Assembly: GCF_002741015.1 (NCBI RefSeq)
Contig: NZ_CP016620.1
Coordinates: forward strand, 434,001 to 498,000
DNA: 64,000 nt
Direction: 5' to 3'
From: Microvirga ossetica
GTDB lineage: Bacteria; Pseudomonadota; Alphaproteobacteria; Rhizobiales; Beijerinckiaceae
This document shows positions 1 to 8,970 of the stretch, in pieces. Under the pieces are notes generated by a model. The model did no database searches, had not been told where the DNA came from, and was given only the letters and a program-made list of their open reading frames with translations. Numbering within the stretch: the first letter of the stretch is position 1; each line of letters opens with the position of its first letter. Position numbers and translations under genes: made by a program.

Positions 1-690
1 GGCAGACAATTCGACCGGTCAGTAATTCTGCTCTGCCTGCGGTGGTATCTGGCCTACAACCTAAGCCTGCGAGATCTCGAGGAGATGATGGCCGAGCGCG
101 GCATCGCCGTCGACCATGCTACGATCCACCGCTGGACCGTACGCTATGCGCCACTGTTGCTTGAACGATTCAACCTCAGCAAGCGGGCCGTCACGGGCAG
201 ATGGCACGTCGACGAGACGTATATCAAAGTCCGTGGTCGATGGATGTACCTTTACCGCGCTATCGACAGCAACGGAGATACCGTCGAATTCTGGTTCAGC
301 GAAAGGCGCAATCTCACTGCCGCCAAGCGCTTCCTAAGCCGAGCGCTCAAGCGGCATGGCCGCCCGGAACGGATCGTCATCGATGGCAGCCAGACCAACC
401 GGGAAGCGATCCTGGCCTGCGATACGGCAACCCGACTGCAGGATCTGTCAAGGCGTGAGCTCAAGCCGATCCAGATCCGACAAAGCCGCTACCTGAATAA
501 TCGTATCGAACAGGACCATCGGCGCATCAAGCGCCGAGTGCGACCGATGCTCGGTTTCAAGTCCATGGACAGTGCTCGCGCGATTCTCAGCGGGATCGAG
601 ATGATCCACGTGATCCGCAAAGGACAGGCGAAATGCGCAGGGAGTCCGCGACCGTCGCTTGCCGAGCAGTTCGAGTGGCTCGCCGCATAA
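1..690 (+). CDS. IS6-family transposase, 5' end outside the window
   Basis: DDE transposase of the IS6/IS26 type. The reading frame is already open at base 1, and 28 codons precede the first internal ATG, so the start lies outside the window. Visible catalytic residues are Asp in WHVDETYIKVRG, Asp in IVIDGSQTN and Glu in NNRIEQDHRRIKRR. This is the usual IS6 order: HTH remnant, DDE core, short tail ending LAA. The copy looks intact apart from the window edge. IS6 elements move by replicative cointegrate formation and often cause adjacent deletions. Confidence 0.93.
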   Translation, partial: GRQFDRSVILLCLRWYLAYNLSLRDLEEMMAERGIAVDHATIHRWTVRYAPLLLERFNLSKRAVTGRWHVDETYIKVRGRWMYLYRAIDSNGDTVEFWFSERRNLTAAKRFLSRALKRHGRPERIVIDGSQTNREAILACDTATRLQDLSRRELKPIQIRQSRYLNNRIEQDHRRIKRRVRPMLGFKSMDSARAILSGIEMIHVIRKGQAKCAGSPRPSLAEQFEWLAA

Positions 691-747
691 GCAGTTGCAA
701 GCCACTCCGGCATCTTTCTGTCCGCAGCCAAGATTTGCGACAAAACC
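1..747 (+). mobile_element. IS6-family element, right end present
   Basis: The right terminal inverted repeat is at 734-747; read inward on the minus strand it is GGTTTTGTCGCAAA, close to the known IS6 termini of the form GGTTCTGTTGCAAA. The left end is outside the window. Confidence 0.7.
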
Positions 748-1100
748 TCTGGCGCAACACCGGGCGCTCAAGGTGCCTCAGTGGACCCAGGAGCCAGAGT
801 TCATGGGGAACGGCGTTCCCGACTTCTGGTCTACGGAGCCGACTGCGCGGGACATCGAGATCGTGGAGACGCCTCCGGCTTTCCGTCGAAGGCTGCTGTT
901 TACGTCCGCGGAGCCGCTCATGAACGCGAAGTTCCCGAGCCACATGAAGGTCCGCATGCCGTATTGGGCTGGGCTTGATGACAGGCTACCAGTCGGTGAA
1001 TGACGGCGCGTCCCTCTTGGCGTACTCCTATGCGGTTCCTCGGGTGTGAACCACGATCTGCGAAGCTCGGCTAGGAGCTGCCATGCCCATGACGTTCCGC
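748..1100. other. stretch between IS end and membrane gene, no assured gene
   Basis: No recognised gene. A plus-strand frame running out of the IS stays open to a stop at 1001-1003 and reads protein-like from about 790 (it contains LLFTSAEPLMNAKFPSHMKV). It could be the 3' end of a gene cut by the IS, but I recognise no family. Confidence 0.25.
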
Positions 1101-1382
1101 CTATTTGCGTTTATCGCTGTCGTACACGTTTGTGCGGCTTGTGGGTGTCCCAGAGGTTGCCGAAGTGGCGGTTGTCGCAGCCCGTGAGCGCACGCGCATG
1201 AAGTACCAGATGATAGCGGCAATGATCGCCAAAGCGATGATGATCCACAGCCAGGAGGAACCGCCATCTGTTGGTGCGGGAGCAGCGGGTGAGGGCGTAG
1301 CAGGCGGCGTGGCCTGAGCGAGGGCTTCGTTCACCACACCGAGCGTCACGATCGTAAAAGCCTGGAGCCTGTTGAGCATCAT
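1101..1382 (-). CDS. small single-pass membrane protein with signal sequence
   Basis: About 93 residues. An N-terminal hydrophobic stretch ending in an ALAQA-like cleavage site looks like a signal peptide. A Pro/Ala-rich linker follows, then one strong membrane segment (WLWIIIALAIIAAIIWYF) and a basic, Thr/Ser-rich tail. The ATG at 1382 is chosen because AAAGGAGA lies just upstream; a longer frame to 1460 lacks such a site. The layout resembles small proteins of stress and envelope loci. It lies in the same orientation as the DUF2382 gene upstream. No family is recognised. Confidence 0.6.
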   Translation of the reverse strand: MMLNRLQAFTIVTLGVVNEALAQATPPATPSPAAPAPTDGGSSWLWIIIALAIIAAIIWYFMRVRSRAATTATSATSGTPTSRTNVYDSDKRK

Positions 1383-1504
1383 GTTCTCCTTTCGGCTACG
1401 AAGGCTGCGGATCAGCGTTCGCGGCAGGCCGCGCAATTTCTTGATGAAGTGTTGGCCCAAAGCGGAGGGAGAAGCCCGGCGTGAGCCGAGCTTCTGTTGG
1501 TTCG

Positions 1505-2521
1505 TCAGCGATTGCGGTCGCTCGGTTTGCCCGTGGTACCGGTGCGCGGGATCTGTTTGCCGCGCTCGTCCTCCACGTCCACCTCGGTCTTGCGCACCGT
1601 ATCGGACACTGTCTCGGTACGCTGGTCGGCTTCCTTGCGCACGACCACTTCCTCGACCACACGCGCTTCCTTGGAAACAACGGCCTCCTCGCCACGCTCC
1701 TCGACCTCGATGGTGCGCTCCTTGAAAGCATCACCGCCGACGGCACCTCTCTGCGCGTTGCCAGAGACGGGGCGGCGCTCAACCTTCACACGCTCCTCGC
1801 GCAGGCTCACCTGTTCCTGCACAGGCTGCTCCACGATACGCGAGTGAAGGCGCACGCGACCGCGGTTCACCTCGCGCTTGCCGATATTCAGCTTTTCCTC
1901 GACGACGGGGATCACCTTATCGGCGCGATCGGAGGTCGACGCGACGGCAGACGCGGTCGTGCCCGCACCGGTCCAACCCTCGGAGCGCCAGGAGTTCTCA
2001 CGCTCGTCGAAATTGACCGTGCCTTCATCGTCGAGAATGTCGAGGACCCGATCCACCTCGGTTTCAGAGGCGCGCACGGTCACCAGAGCACCGCCACGGC
2101 GAATGCCCTCAGCATAGGAATGGGCATCATTCTCGTCGACACCCGCATCGATCAATGCGCCTGAAAGCCCGCCGATGGCCGCTCCGGCTCCGGCGCCCAC
2201 GAGGGTGGATGCCAGCCACCCGGCCGCCACCACGGGGCCGAGGCCCGGGATGGCCAGCATGCCGAGGCCGGCCAGAAGGCCCGCACCACCGCCGGCCAGC
2301 GTGCCGACCGTAGCCCCTGTGCCAGCACCGTCGCTGACATCATCATCAAACTTGCTGTTCTTATCGAAGGTGCGTGTGGCGTGCGATGAATAGCGCTCGC
2401 CCTCATTGCTGGCGACAAGGCTGATGTCGCGATTTGGGATACCTGCGGATTCCAGGCGGCGGACTGCCTCGGAGGCATCTTCATAGTTGTCGAAGAATGC
2501 CGTGATGGTCTTGTTGGTCAT
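1505..2521 (-). CDS. stress protein with DUF2382 (YsnF/AvaK-type) domain
   Basis: A protein of 338 residues. Residues 1-50 resemble the general-stress-protein 17M type N-terminus (ITAFFDNYEDASEAVRRLE). Residues about 75-135 form a Gly/Ala-rich hydrophobic hairpin able to sit in a membrane. Residues about 195-310 are DUF2382, highly charged with VIPVVEEKLNIGKREV and VRLHSRIVEQPVQEQVSL. The ATG at 2521 fits the family N-terminus; the frame is open further upstream. YsnF/AvaK-like proteins are linked to general stress responses, but their biochemistry is unknown. A second DUF2382 gene is at 4266-4784; the two were probably neighbours before IS630 entered. Confidence 0.8.
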   Translation of the reverse strand: MTNKTITAFFDNYEDASEAVRRLESAGIPNRDISLVASNEGERYSSHATRTFDKNSKFDDDVSDGAGTGATVGTLAGGGAGLLAGLGMLAIPGLGPVVAAGWLASTLVGAGAGAAIGGLSGALIDAGVDENDAHSYAEGIRRGGALVTVRASETEVDRVLDILDDEGTVNFDERENSWRSEGWTGAGTTASAVASTSDRADKVIPVVEEKLNIGKREVNRGRVRLHSRIVEQPVQEQVSLREERVKVERRPVSGNAQRGAVGGDAFKERTIEVEERGEEAVVSKEARVVEEVVVRKEADQRTETVSDTVRKTEVDVEDERGKQIPRTGTTGKPSDRNR

Positions 2522-2600
2522 GATCGTTTTACTCTCTCGATAAGGGGTCGGTCGCCAGGCGACGTTGCGAGATCCGGCGGAGACGTGATGCAGATCGGCC

Positions 2601-2963
2601 TTACTGGACCTGCACCGTGCCCTTGTAGTCGATGGCCACGCTGACGGACTTGCCGTCGCGCTCTGCCTTGCCGCGCCAGACGCCTTGGTCATCCTTACGC
2701 AACTCGGCGACGTTCTTGAAGCCCTGAGCTTCGATGCGTGAGCGGGCTTGATCTTCCGTGAAGCTGTTGGCGCCGGGCTCGACAGCGCCGGTGGTCTGCG
2801 GACTGTTTGCGGGCTTATTGGCGATGGCAGGATTGGAAGATCCGCTGCTGTTCATCGGCTGCGTTGACGGGGAACCGGATGTCTGCGGGTTTGTGGATTG
2901 GGCGGCAGCCGCTGTGGCTAGGGTCGACAGGACGGCCAGTGTTGCGAAGCCGAGACGTGTCAA
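2601..2963 (-). CDS. secreted PepSY-like small protein
   Basis: 120 residues: a signal peptide ending ATAAAAQ near residue 22, a low-complexity Ser/Asn/Pro linker, then a PepSY-like module (residues about 68-120) with DQARSRIEAQGFKNV and VAIDYKGTVQ. Exported PepSY-type proteins are thought to bind or modulate periplasmic partners. The start is TTG at 2963, with GGAGA seven bases upstream; no ATG fits the signal peptide. It lies 79 bases upstream of the DUF2382 gene in the same direction and may share its transcript. Confidence 0.72.
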   Translation of the reverse strand: MTRLGFATLAVLSTLATAAAAQSTNPQTSGSPSTQPMNSSGSSNPAIANKPANSPQTTGAVEPGANSFTEDQARSRIEAQGFKNVAELRKDDQGVWRGKAERDGKSVSVAIDYKGTVQVQ

Positions 2964-3032
2964 TGTTCTTCTCCAATGTTACAAACGCGTAGGTTCTCAA
3001 TGGATTGACCGCGGCAACAGTTCCTAGTGCTA

Positions 3033-4087
3033 GAGCATCGGCTGTTCAGACGAATCCATAACCTGCGGCAGTGAAGTAGTTGCGGCATTCCTCAGCTTCG
3101 ACCCCATCACAGATGTCCCCGATGGCCCGCCAGAGCGCGTCAAAGGTGCGGGCTTCGGCTTTGCGCAGATGTGCTTTGATCTTGGCGAAGAGTTGCTCAA
3201 TTGGGTTCAAATCGGGCGAATAAGCAGGCAGGAACAGGAACCAGGCGCCGCGTTGCTTCAGACACTGCGCCGCCGTCTCGCTCTTGTGCGCCGGCAGGTT
3301 GTCGAGGATCACCACGTCGCCCTTGGACAAGGTCGGAGCAAGCTGGGTCTCCACATAAGTCTCAAAGATCTGACGGGTCATCGGCCCATCGATCACCCAA
3401 GGCGCCGTCAGACCACAGTAGCGCAGCCCGGCGACAAAGGTCTGGGTCAGCCAGTGGCCGAATGGTGCCCTTGCATACAGACGCTGCCCTTTGAGGCAGC
3501 GGCCGCGCAGGCGCGTCATCTTGGTGGATGTGCCGGTCTCATCGAGAAACACGAGCCGGTGCGGCTCCTGGCGCATGCGCGGCTGGCGTTTTGTGTGCCA
3601 ATGCTCGCGGGCCTGGCGCACGTCGGAGCGTTCTTGTTCGCTGGCCCGCAAAGTTTTTTTTGACGCTATAGCCGTGGCGGATGTACCAGCGCGCGATGGA
3701 CGCCGGCGTGATCTTGGTGCCCAAGGCCACCAGTTCGGCCGCGAGCTGGGGCATGGTGATGTCGTTCCTCTCGGCGACGCGACGGATCAGAAACTCGCGA
3801 TGCGGGTCGAGCTTGGAGTAGCGCCAGCCGCCCTCTGGTTTGGGCGCCAGGCTGCCGGTGGCCCGATACGCCGCCATGAGCCGCACCACAAACGCGACCG
3901 ACACCTCAAAATGGCGCGCGGCCTCATGGCAGGAATGCCCCGCCTCAACAAAGCGCACCACCCGTTGCCGCAGATCCAGCGAGTAGGACTTGGTCATCGC
4001 TCATCTCCTCTAAAGAGGGCCGAGATAAGGGAATCACAAAGCCGTCACGCCGCATAGCCTCCGATTCAATCAGAACAGCCGATGCTC
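3033..4087 (-). mobile_element. IS630-family element with TA target duplication
   Basis: Terminal inverted repeats GAGCATCGGCTGTTC (start 3033, and inverted ending 4087) are flanked by TA at 3031-3032 and 4088-4089, as expected for IS630/Tc1-mariner elements. Length is 1055 bases. It separates two DUF2382 genes. Confidence 0.9.
3046..3997 (-). CDS. IS630 transposase made from two frames by -1 frameshift
   Basis: The upstream frame (3997 to 3539) carries the HTH part ([20 protein letters not shown]); the downstream frame (about 3660 to 3046) carries the DDE part, with Asp in [13 protein letters not shown], Asp in [12 protein letters not shown] and Glu in [15 protein letters not shown]. The frames overlap at a run of eight A residues (minus strand; T8 at 3654-3661). 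A -1 slip there joins YSVKK to [12 protein letters not shown], which restores a normal IS630 transposase. Slippage at an A-run is known for this family, so I read this as programmed frameshifting rather than damage. Confidence 0.85.
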
Positions 4088-4265
4088 TAGGTTTGTTTGT
4101 TCCCAAGGCTAGGTTTGATTTGGAATGTCAGTCCAACACTGGAGCCGATCAAGCTTGACCTCAGATGACCGCACCGAAGCGATTGCACGAGAGCTGTGAA
4201 GCCACTTCCTCACCGGGAACTCCCACTCCCAGCGGCCGTTGTTTGTCGTTCAACCGAGAGTAACC

Positions 4266-4784
4266 ATGGCCAACCCAATCGTAGACCAGAGCAAGCGCTT
4301 GGATGATCAAGAGCGGTTGCCTGTCCTTGATGATGCCTTGAGAAGTAATCCCCAAGCAGGGGCGGAGGAGGTCATCCCCATCGTCGAGGAGACCGCGACA
4401 GTCGCGAAGCAGGAGGTCGTGACTGGCCGTGTGCGCGTGCGAACGCTTACCGAGACGGTCGAGGAGCTGGCCCGTGCAGAGGTGCAGCGCGAGGACGTTG
4501 ATGTCACCCGTGTTCCTATCGACAAGGTGGTCGAGTCTGCCCCGCAGATCAGGACCGAGGGCGATGTGACGATCATCCCGGTGGTGGAGGAGGTTCTCGT
4601 GGTCGAGAAGCGCCTCCTGCTCAAGGAGGAAGTGCATATCCGGCGCCGCATCGCGACCGAGACCGTCGAGGTGCCGGTCGCCCTGCGCAAACAGCGCGCT
4701 ATCGTAGAGCGTGAAACTCCGGAAGGCTTGAGCAGCAATGAGGAAGCGAGAGAAGGAGAAACCGACAACTCCGTTCCGCGTTGA
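4266..4784 (+). CDS. DUF2382 (YsnF/AvaK-type) stress protein
   Basis: 172 residues made mostly of one DUF2382 domain (about residues 37-145): VIPIVEETATVAKQEVVTG, VEELARAEVQREDVDV, IIPVVEEVLVVEKRLLLKEE. It is strongly charged with no signal or membrane segment, so probably cytoplasmic. The ATG at 4266 is chosen because the family N-terminus MANPIVDQ follows. It is a paralogue of the C-terminal half of the protein at 1505-2521 but lacks that protein's membrane hairpin. It is placed head-on to the other gene across the IS630. Confidence 0.78.
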   Translation: MANPIVDQSKRLDDQERLPVLDDALRSNPQAGAEEVIPIVEETATVAKQEVVTGRVRVRTLTETVEELARAEVQREDVDVTRVPIDKVVESAPQIRTEGDVTIIPVVEEVLVVEKRLLLKEEVHIRRRIATETVEVPVALRKQRAIVERETPEGLSSNEEAREGETDNSVPR

Positions 4785-4847
4785 CGACCGCAGCACTCCA
4801 TCATCGTGAGGGCAGGTGCATGCGTCGGTTCCTGCATGACAATGGAT

Positions 4848-5661
4848 AGCATCGTCAACTTAACGGCTTGAAATAGGTCTGCCCCTCCTGGAGCGTCAGA
4901 TCAGAGGCCAGGGGCGAAACCCGAGACCTCGGCCCAGACTCGAAAGGCGTGAGCTCGGGCCATACGATGATCGGCAGCGTTGGTGTTGGCAGGACGGCGG
5001 AAGAGGTTTGCAATCTGATCATGAACGGAGAGGAAGCGTTGCGCCCACCCGGCTGATTTGAAGCGCTTCATGATGCGCTTGCGTCGTCGGGTCGGCTGAT
5101 GACTGTTCTCGGCGCGATTGTTCAAACCCCGATGCTGCCGATGCTCGACACCCGGCATGATCTCCCGCTTGGCTGCGCCGTAGCTGGCAAGTTTGTCCGT
5201 GACCATTACGCGCGGTGCCATGCCCTGCTTCTTGAGCAGCTTCCTCAGCAAGCGCTTGGCAGCCTTGGCATTGCGCCGGCTCTGGACCAGGATGTCGAGC
5301 ACGACCCCATGCTGGTCCACAGCCCGCCACAACCAATGCTTCTGGCCAGCAATGCTGATCGCGACTTCATCAAGATGCCATTTGTCTCCGGGTGTGGGCA
5401 GGCGCCGGCGGATCTGGTTGGCAAAGCTCTGGCCGAATTTCATTGCCCACTTCCGCACGGTTTCGTGGCTGACCTGGATGCCGCGGGCGGCGAGCATCTC
5501 CTCGACCATGCGCAGGCTCAAGGGAAACCGAAAGTACAACCACACGGCATGGCTGATCACTTCGGCGGGAAAGCGGTGGCGGGCGTAACGAGGAGGACGG
5601 GTCGATTTCATCCCCCACGTATGACCCCATGTGGTCACTGCCGCGTTAACCTGACGGTGCC
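4848..5661 (-). mobile_element. IS6-family element truncating etfA
   Basis: The right end at 5661 reads inward GGCACCGTCAGGTTAACG; the left end at 4848 reads AGCATCGTCAACTTAACG. These match at 14 of 18 positions. The size of 814 bases is normal for IS6. No 8-bp target duplication is visible, which fits an IS-mediated deletion. Confidence 0.72.
4901..5611 (-). CDS. IS6-family transposase
   Basis: 236 residues from the ATG at 5611 (MKSTRPPRYARHRFP); an upstream ATG at 5638 is less likely by family alignment. The N-terminal HTH is LSLRMVEEMLAARGIQVSHETVRKW. DDE residues are Asp in KWHLDEVAISI, Asp in MVTDKLASYG and Glu in GLNNRAENSHQPTRRR. It appears complete and capable of transposition. It is the same subgroup as the fragments at 26989-27184 and 52576-52735, but a different IS6 lineage from the copy at 11377-12189. 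Confidence 0.92.
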   Translation of the reverse strand: MKSTRPPRYARHRFPAEVISHAVWLYFRFPLSLRMVEEMLAARGIQVSHETVRKWAMKFGQSFANQIRRRLPTPGDKWHLDEVAISIAGQKHWLWRAVDQHGVVLDILVQSRRNAKAAKRLLRKLLKKQGMAPRVMVTDKLASYGAAKREIMPGVEHRQHRGLNNRAENSHQPTRRRKRIMKRFKSAGWAQRFLSVHDQIANLFRRPANTNAADHRMARAHAFRVWAEVSGFAPGL

Positions 5662-6431
5662 TCCTCGCCGACAGCGCTCCTTACGAGCACCAGCTCGCTG
5701 AGCCGGTTGCGGCGCTGATCGTGTCGCTGGCGGGCTCCTACGACGCCCTGGTGGCGCCGGCGACCACCACCGGCAAGAACGTGATGCCGCGCGTCGCCGC
5801 GCTGCTCGACGTGATGCAGATCTCCGACATCACCAAGGTGGTCTCGCCCGACACCTTCGAGCGGCCGATCTATGCCGGCAACGCCATCCAGACGGTGCAG
5901 GCAACCGACGCCAAGAAGGTGATCACCGTGCGCACCGCCGCCTTCCCGGCAGCGGCCGAGGGCGGCTCGGCTGCCATCGAGACGGTGAATGCCGCTGAAG
6001 ATCCGGGCACATCGTCCTTCAAGGGCGAGGAGATCGCGCAATCCGACCGGCCCGAGCTGACCTCGGCCCGGATCATCATTTCGGGCGGACGCTCGCTCGG
6101 AAGCTCCGAGAACTTCACCAAGTACATCGAGCCGATCGCCGACAAGCTCGGGGCGGCGATGGGCGCTTCCCGCGCGGCGGTGGATGCCGGCTATGCGCCG
6201 AACGACTGGCAGGTCGGCCAGACCGGCAAGGTGGTGGCGCCCGATCTCTACATCGCGGTCGGGATTTCAGGGGCCATTCAGCATCTGGCCGGCATGAAGG
6301 ATTCCAAGGTGATCGTGGCCATCAACAAGGACGAGGAAGCTCCGATCTTCCAGGTCGCCGATTACGGCCTCGTCGGCGACCTCTTCACCATCCTCCCCGA
6401 ACTCAAGGAGGATTTGACCAAAGGCACTTAG
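5662..6431 (+). pseudogene. etfA: etfA, 5'-truncated by an IS6 element
   Basis: The frame encodes the electron-transfer flavoprotein alpha subunit from about residue 60 onward: [16 protein letters not shown] directly after the IS end, then the FAD-binding C-terminal domain ([39 protein letters not shown]). EtfA with EtfB passes electrons from acyl-CoA and other dehydrogenases to ETF-ubiquinone oxidoreductase. The normal length is about 310 residues; here about 255 remain. An internal GTG at 5721 could start a 236-residue product lacking part of domain I. etfB, usually just upstream of etfA, is absent. Probably non-functional. Confidence 0.9.
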
Positions 6432-6494
6432 CCAAGATGGTATGTTTCTAACGTCGTCCTATCGCAATACCTGACCATATAAGGAGGACTTAAC

Positions 6495-6794
6495 GTGATC
6501 TGGGAAGTGGCGGCAATCAACGTCGAGGCGGGAATAGAATCCGAATTCGAGGCGGGTGTCGCCGAAGCGGCTCCTATATTCCGGAAGGCTAAGGGGTGCA
6601 GGAGTCTTAAGCTCCATCGGTTGATTGAGAACCCGAGCAACTATCAGCTCATCGTCGGCTGGGACACGATAGAGGACCACATAACCCAATTCCGGAACTC
6701 GGAGGGATTTGCCGAGTGGCGAAGGCTGGTCTCACATTGTTTCGAAGGTTTGTCGGTGGTTGAGCATACGTCCGAAGTGCTCACTGGGTTCTGA
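6495..6794 (+). CDS. antibiotic biosynthesis monooxygenase (ABM) domain protein
   Basis: 99 residues of the dimeric alpha+beta barrel ABM fold: a first strand with EVAAINVEAG, a helix with EFEAGVAEAAPIFRKAKGC, a strand with SLKLHRLIENPSNYQLIVGW, and the typical DHITQFRNSEGFAEWR segment. Relatives act on quinones or haem, or are small-molecule monooxygenases; the substrate here is unknown. The start is GTG at 6495 with AAGGAGGA at 6481-6488. It may belong with the permease, binding protein and dehydrogenase genes downstream. Confidence 0.8.
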   Translation: MIWEVAAINVEAGIESEFEAGVAEAAPIFRKAKGCRSLKLHRLIENPSNYQLIVGWDTIEDHITQFRNSEGFAEWRRLVSHCFEGLSVVEHTSEVLTGF

Positions 6795-6975
6795 GCGCCA
6801 ACCTCGTCCATTTTCTATTCGAAGGTGCTGATGCCGCTGGCCTTCACGTCGGTCCCCATGCAGCAACTGCGCTCGCAGTGCCATTTGCCCTCGTTGGAGT
6901 GGCCCGGTTGGTCATGCGAATTCGCCGGGACCACAGCGAGGATTGAGGACCGGAACATCAAAGAGGTGAGTTGAG

Positions 6976-8063
6976 GTGCTTGGGATCCGAAGGGCATTGA
7001 AGGGCTGGCTGCGAACCTTCACGCCAGCGTCATTTCCCTACGCCCGGTTCTTCGCCGCCATGCTGGTCGGCGCACTGGGAGGATGGATCTTCGCGCGAGC
7101 AGGCCTGCCCCTGCCGTGGATGCTCGGCTCTATGACGGCGTGCACGCTGGCCTCCCTCGTACGTGCGCCAATTGCTGCGCCTGGCGCCGTGCGGCCTCCA
7201 ATGACGATGATCATCGGCGTGATGTTGGGGGCTGGGTTCACGCCGCAGATCATCGAGAGAGTGGGGAGTTGGATCCCGACGGTGCTCGGTCTTGTGGGCT
7301 TTATTCTCGTCAGTGGCGCGGCCTGCGTCACCTACTTCCACCGGATCGCAGGTTTTGACCGCCCGACGGCTTACTTTGCAGGAATGCCGGGTGGCCTGGT
7401 CGAGATGGTGCTCGCCGGTGAGGACAAAGGCGGCGATACCCGCGTCATCGCGCTCATCCATTCGGCCCGTGTTCTCCTGATTGTGCTCACATTGCCGTTT
7501 CTCGTTAGCTTGATCAGCGGAGCCCCCTTGGGCTCGAGGCCTCAATTTGGCGCGTCGGTGTTCGAAACGCCCTGGCGCGACGAGTTATGGCTTCTGGGCA
7601 CCGCGCTGGCTGGAGCCTTCCTCGGGCACATCCTGCGGCTGCCAGCCCGGTTACTTCTCGGTTCTATGCTGGTCAGCGCGGCGGTACACGCCCTAGGCTG
7701 GACGCGCTTTGCTCCCGCCGTTGAGATCGTCAACCTCGCACAGTTGGCGCTGGGCACAAGCATTGGGTGCCGCTTCGCCAACACGGCCCCCGGGAGATCG
7801 TTCGCATCCTCGTGCTGTCGCTCGGTTCCACGGTGATCCTGCTCACCATCACGATCGTGTTCGCGGCTGGGATGAGTCACGTGTCATCCTATGACCAGGT
7901 CCCATTGCTGTTGGCCTACTCGCCTGGCGGTCTGGCAGAGATGAGCCTTGTCGCACTTTCCCTTGGCATTGAGGTGGCCTTTGTGGCCGCCCATCACATC
8001 GTCCGGGTGTTCATCGTCATGTTGGCGGCGCCGCCGGTGTTCGCCATCTTGCGCCGCCTTTGA
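6976..8063 (+). pseudogene. AbrB-family membrane protein, frameshifted
   Basis: The frame from GTG 6976 encodes an AbrB-type (ammonia monooxygenase/regulator AbrB, TIGR03082-like) polytopic membrane protein: repeated hydrophobic segments and the duplicated signature (LPLPWMLGSMTACTLA, AGMPGGLVEMVLAGED). After TSIGCRFANTAP the frame goes wrong. The rest, including YSPGGLAEMSLVALSLGIE, is in another frame to 8063. The break lies in the C-run at about 7787-7791; one extra C would restore a protein of about 360 residues. It is either a recent mutation or a homopolymer sequencing error. The role is unknown; relatives sit beside carboxylate-uptake genes. Confidence 0.8.
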
Positions 8064-8125
8064 TGGTTCGTGCCTTGTCAGAGATCAGTCCTTGGCAGGC
8101 GGAAAATTGAAGGAGAGAGCTTTCG

Positions 8126-8877
8126 ATGTCGAATATTGACCAGAAGACTCGCGACCTAGTGGCGCCAACGGGACGGCTGCGGGTCGCAATCGCGGTGGGC
8201 AGCGCAATTTCCGCCGTCTGGGCAACACGGGATAATGAAACAGGCGAGCCCGGTGGCCCATCCATCGAGCTTGCCAGGCTCATCGCCGCGCGCATTGGAG
8301 CGCCCTTGGACCTGGTCGAGTATCCCAGTTCGGGCGCCATCATTGAGGCGGCGCCCTCGGGTGCGTGGGACGTGTCGTTCACGCCCGTCGATGCCGAGCG
8401 AAAGAAGGTCGTCGAGTTCGGCCCGAACTATTTCCTTGGTGAGAGCACCTACATGGTCCCGGACGGCTCCACGATCAACAGCATCGAGGACGTGGACCGG
8501 GAAGGGGTGCGGGTCTATGGCGTCGAGAACACCGCCACGATTCGAAGCGCCCGCCGAACGCTCACCCGCACGACGGCGACAGGGCTTTCCAGCCTCGATG
8601 AGGCCTTGGCAAAATTCCGCGATGGCGAAGTCGATGCGCTTGCCCTCGGCAAGGAGTCGCTCCGTAACCTCCTGCCGCAGTTTCCCGGTGCGAAGATGCT
8701 GGACGGCCACTTCATGCGGCCGGCACGGCCGTCGCCGTGCCGAAGGGGAGCACGGCGGCACTGGAGGTCTTCAGCCGCATCATCGAGGAACTGAAGAGCG
8801 AAGGGGTTGTGCGAAAGATCTTCGATCAGCACGGCATGGAGAACGCGACGGTCGCACCGGCCGGGTCGCAATCCTGA
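8126..8877 (+). pseudogene. family-3 solute-binding protein, frameshifted
   Basis: Periplasmic-binding-protein fold, SBP_bac_3 type: GRLRVAIAVGSAISAVWATR, PSIELARLIAARIGAPLDLVEY, WDVSFTPVDAERKKVVEFGP. There is no signal peptide, so it may be a cytoplasmic relative. Near 8712 the frame shifts: TAVAVPKGSTAALEVFSRII and the tail to TGA 8877 lie in another frame, and one added base would rejoin them at about 250 residues. The gene starts 62 bases after the AbrB gene with GGAGAGA before ATG 8126, so the pair looks like one transcript. Both are broken by one base. Confidence 0.8.
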
Positions 8878-8970
8878 GGGAAGGAGCCGCAGCTGCGGCT
8901 CCGCCATTCCTGCCTTGAAAGGCCAACCAGCACGAAGCAAGGCGTAGAAGGACCGCGGACGCAGCTGCTT

